Below are positions 62,422-64,000 of a stretch of 64,000 nt of DNA, piece by piece. How positions within the stretch are numbered: position 1 is the stretch's first letter; each line of letters starts with the position of its first letter. A model generated the notes under the pieces. The model was given only the letters and a program-made list of their open reading frames with translations. It made no database searches and was not told where the DNA came from. The stretch comes from Arthrobacter sp. PAMC 25486 (GTDB lineage Bacteria > Actinomycetota > Actinomycetes > Actinomycetales > Micrococcaceae), in NCBI RefSeq assembly GCF_000785535.1, contig NZ_CP007595.1:1178001-1242000 (forward strand). The letters are read 5' to 3'. The translations under genes and the position numbers were made by a program.

Positions 62422-63624
62422 ATGACTACTCCCCCACCTGTCGCGGCCACCCACAAAACCGCTGCCCACGATCCCGCAGCCCTTAACCGTCCCGGCTCCC
62501 TCGAGGGCCTGCGCGTGCTGGACCTGTCCCGGGTGCTGGCCGGCCCTTTCTGTGCCATGATCCTGGCGGACCTGGGCGCCGAGGTCATCAAGGTGGAGAG
62601 TCCCGACGGCGACGACTCCCGCCATTTCGGGCCCTGGTTCAACGGCGAATCCGCCTACTACCGCCTGTTCAACCGCAGCAAGTACGGCGTCACGATGGAC
62701 CTGAAGGTTGCCGAGGAGCGTGAGCGCCTGCTCGCCCTGGTGAGGCGGTCCGACGTCGTGATTGAGAACTTCCGGCCCGGGGTCATGGACCGCCTCGGTC
62801 TCTCCGCAGAGAAGCTCCTGCAGGAGAACCCGCGGCTGGTCGTTGTCAGCATTTCAGGCTTTGGCCAGGCAGGGCCGCTGCAGAACGCCCCGGCCTACGA
62901 CCTCATTGCGCAGGCCATGAGCGGGCTGATGTCGATCACCGGCTGGCCGGGCGGGGAGGCGACGCGGATCGGCATCAGCATTGGTGATGTCATTCCCGGC
63001 CTGTACGGGGCGATCGCCGCGCTGGCGGCCATCAACGAGCGCCACCTGACGGGCAGGGGCCAGCATATTGACGTCGCCATGCTGGACAGCCTGATCTCCG
63101 TGCTGGAATCGGTGGGCATGCGTGCCCTTCACGGCGAGGAGCCCGTGGCCTGCGGCAATGACCATGCCATGTCCACGCCGTTCAGCACCTACCAGACCGG
63201 GCGCGGTGCCATCGCCATCGCCATTGCCGGGGACCGTTTGTTACCGCGGCTGACCGAGGCGCTGAATCGTTCGGAGTGGCTCAGCGACGACCGTTTCAAG
63301 GAGCAGACACGGCGCAACGAATTCCCTGCCGAATTCCGGGCCGCACTGGAGGAGGCGCTGCACCCCTTCACCGATGACGAGGCGATCGAGCTGCTCTCCG
63401 CCCACCACGTGCCCGTCTCAAAGGTGCACTCCGTCAATGAGGCGCTCACCAGTGAGCACTCGGCCCACCGCGGCAACGTCGCCACCGAGTCGGACGGCTT
63501 CAAAACGCTGGCGTCCCCGCTGCGATTGTCAGGGTCCGTGGCACCGTCGCCCGCTCCTGCCCTGGGCCAGCACAACAGTCTGGTCGACACCTGGATTGCG
63601 GGTGGGGAGCGCACCGGGTTGTAG
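62422..63624 (+). CDS. CaiB/BaiF-family CoA-transferase
   Basis: A 400-aa type III CoA-transferase. The N-terminal LDLSRVLAGPFCAMILADLGAE and the catalytic aspartate in HIDVAMLDSLIS are clear. Members include succinyl-CoA:glutarate CoA-transferase, which would supply glutaryl-CoA to the dehydrogenase nearby. That pairing is inferred from context. Divergent from iclR. Confidence 0.9.
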   Translation: MTTPPPVAATHKTAAHDPAALNRPGSLEGLRVLDLSRVLAGPFCAMILADLGAEVIKVESPDGDDSRHFGPWFNGESAYYRLFNRSKYGVTMDLKVAEERERLLALVRRSDVVIENFRPGVMDRLGLSAEKLLQENPRLVVVSISGFGQAGPLQNAPAYDLIAQAMSGLMSITGWPGGEATRIGISIGDVIPGLYGAIAALAAINERHLTGRGQHIDVAMLDSLISVLESVGMRALHGEEPVACGNDHAMSTPFSTYQTGRGAIAIAIAGDRLLPRLTEALNRSEWLSDDRFKEQTRRNEFPAEFRAALEEALHPFTDDEAIELLSAHHVPVSKVHSVNEALTSEHSAHRGNVATESDGFKTLASPLRLSGSVAPSPAPALGQHNSLVDTWIAGGERTGL

Positions 63625-63663
63625 TGGATGGACGACGGCGGGCCACCACCGTGAGCGGGTGAC

Positions 63664-64000
63664 TCACCGTCGGCGCCCCACCCACAGCCCGTGCAGCAGC
63701 GGCAGTACCGACACAATCATCAACACATTCCCGAACACCAGGTCGCCCGCCCGCACCACCGCACCGGCAACCAGCAACGCCCCGAACACAACGAACGAGG
63801 TCAGCCGCTGAGTCAGCCGGCCCAGCCGTGCCGTCTGTCGTTCCAGGCGCCGGTTGGACACCGTCAGCGTACCCTCCTCCGCATGAGCCAGAAAAGTGTC
63901 CAGCCGCTTCGGCAAACGAACAGCAATGCCTGCAATCTCAAGCGCCTGCCGGCCCACGTCCTGCACCAGGTTCCCGCGCTCGTCGCGCAGCAGCTGCGCA
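63664..64000 (-). CDS. C-terminal end of an ABC1/UbiB (AarF)-family protein, partial
   Basis: The frame is open to the right edge of the window, so the 5' end lies outside. The visible about 110 residues (LLRDERGNLVQD, VRLPKRLDTFLAHAEEG) and the two C-terminal membrane helices (LTSFVVFGALLVAGAVV and VLMIVSVLPLLHGLWV) fit the end of an ABC1/UbiB atypical kinase. The catalytic domain is not in view, so the call rests on the tail only. Confidence 0.7.
   Translation of the reverse strand, partial: AQLLRDERGNLVQDVGRQALEIAGIAVRLPKRLDTFLAHAEEGTLTVSNRRLERQTARLGRLTQRLTSFVVFGALLVAGAVVRAGDLVFGNVLMIVSVLPLLHGLWVGRRR

Noticed and set aside
1..64000. tRNA, rRNA, riboswitch or insertion sequence
   Set aside because: I looked for cloverleaf arms with GTTCGAATC-type loops, TPP and other riboswitch cores, and transposase frames with terminal repeats, and found none I could support by eye.

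Overview
The window looks like a chromosomal segment from a high-GC Gram-positive actinobacterium, most likely an Arthrobacter-type member of the Micrococcaceae. Signs of this are uniformly GC-rich codon use, GTG/TTG starts, a fused OleBC olefin gene of the kind known from Micrococcus and Arthrobacter, LAXTG (class E) sortase signals, an actinobacterial GlnR box and arsenate reductases of the actinobacterial thiol-dependent type. No rRNA, tRNA, CRISPR array, transposase or phage integrase was found.

A conserved backbone runs right to left on the minus strand: thiL, a DAK2 protein, recG, rsmD, coaD, a DUF177/YceD gene, rpmF, rnc, mutM, smc, ftsY, amtB, glnK and ffh (about 42.3 kb down to 0.1 kb). 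It covers DNA repair, ribosome and RNA maturation, chromosome condensation, nitrogen sensing and protein targeting. Accessory blocks interrupt it, mostly on the plus strand: zwf between ffh and glnK; a response regulator between amtB and ftsY; two MFS transporters between ftsY and smc; a 13-kb block between smc and mutM (oleA, oleBC, oleD, a large LuxR regulator, an LAXTG surface protein, a DUF2236 oxygenase, a membrane phosphodiesterase and an ankyrin pseudogene); and an aminotransferase, methyltransferase-like protein, lipoprotein and oxidoreductase between coaD and rsmD.

Right of thiL (42.3-64 kb) the content is mostly accessory: a holin-like membrane protein, an acetyltransferase, a divergent arsenic locus (acr3-arsC-arsO against arsR-arsC2), a BrnT-like toxin-antitoxin pair, a SRPBCC protein, a decayed copy of hutU, an LAXTG surface protein with DUF11 repeats, a lipoprotein, intact hutU and a MazEF-type pair.

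The last 7 kb is a catabolic module: a glutaryl-CoA-dehydrogenase-like enzyme, an NCS1 permease, an aminotransferase, an IclR regulator and a CaiB/BaiF CoA-transferase. Two matching palindromes, one of them a perfect 36-bp palindrome, lie in its two divergent promoters and suggest a single IclR regulon. The window ends inside an ABC1/UbiB-type gene.

The intergenic DNA carries several short repeat families. Three unrelated ones share a 32-bp repeat period.
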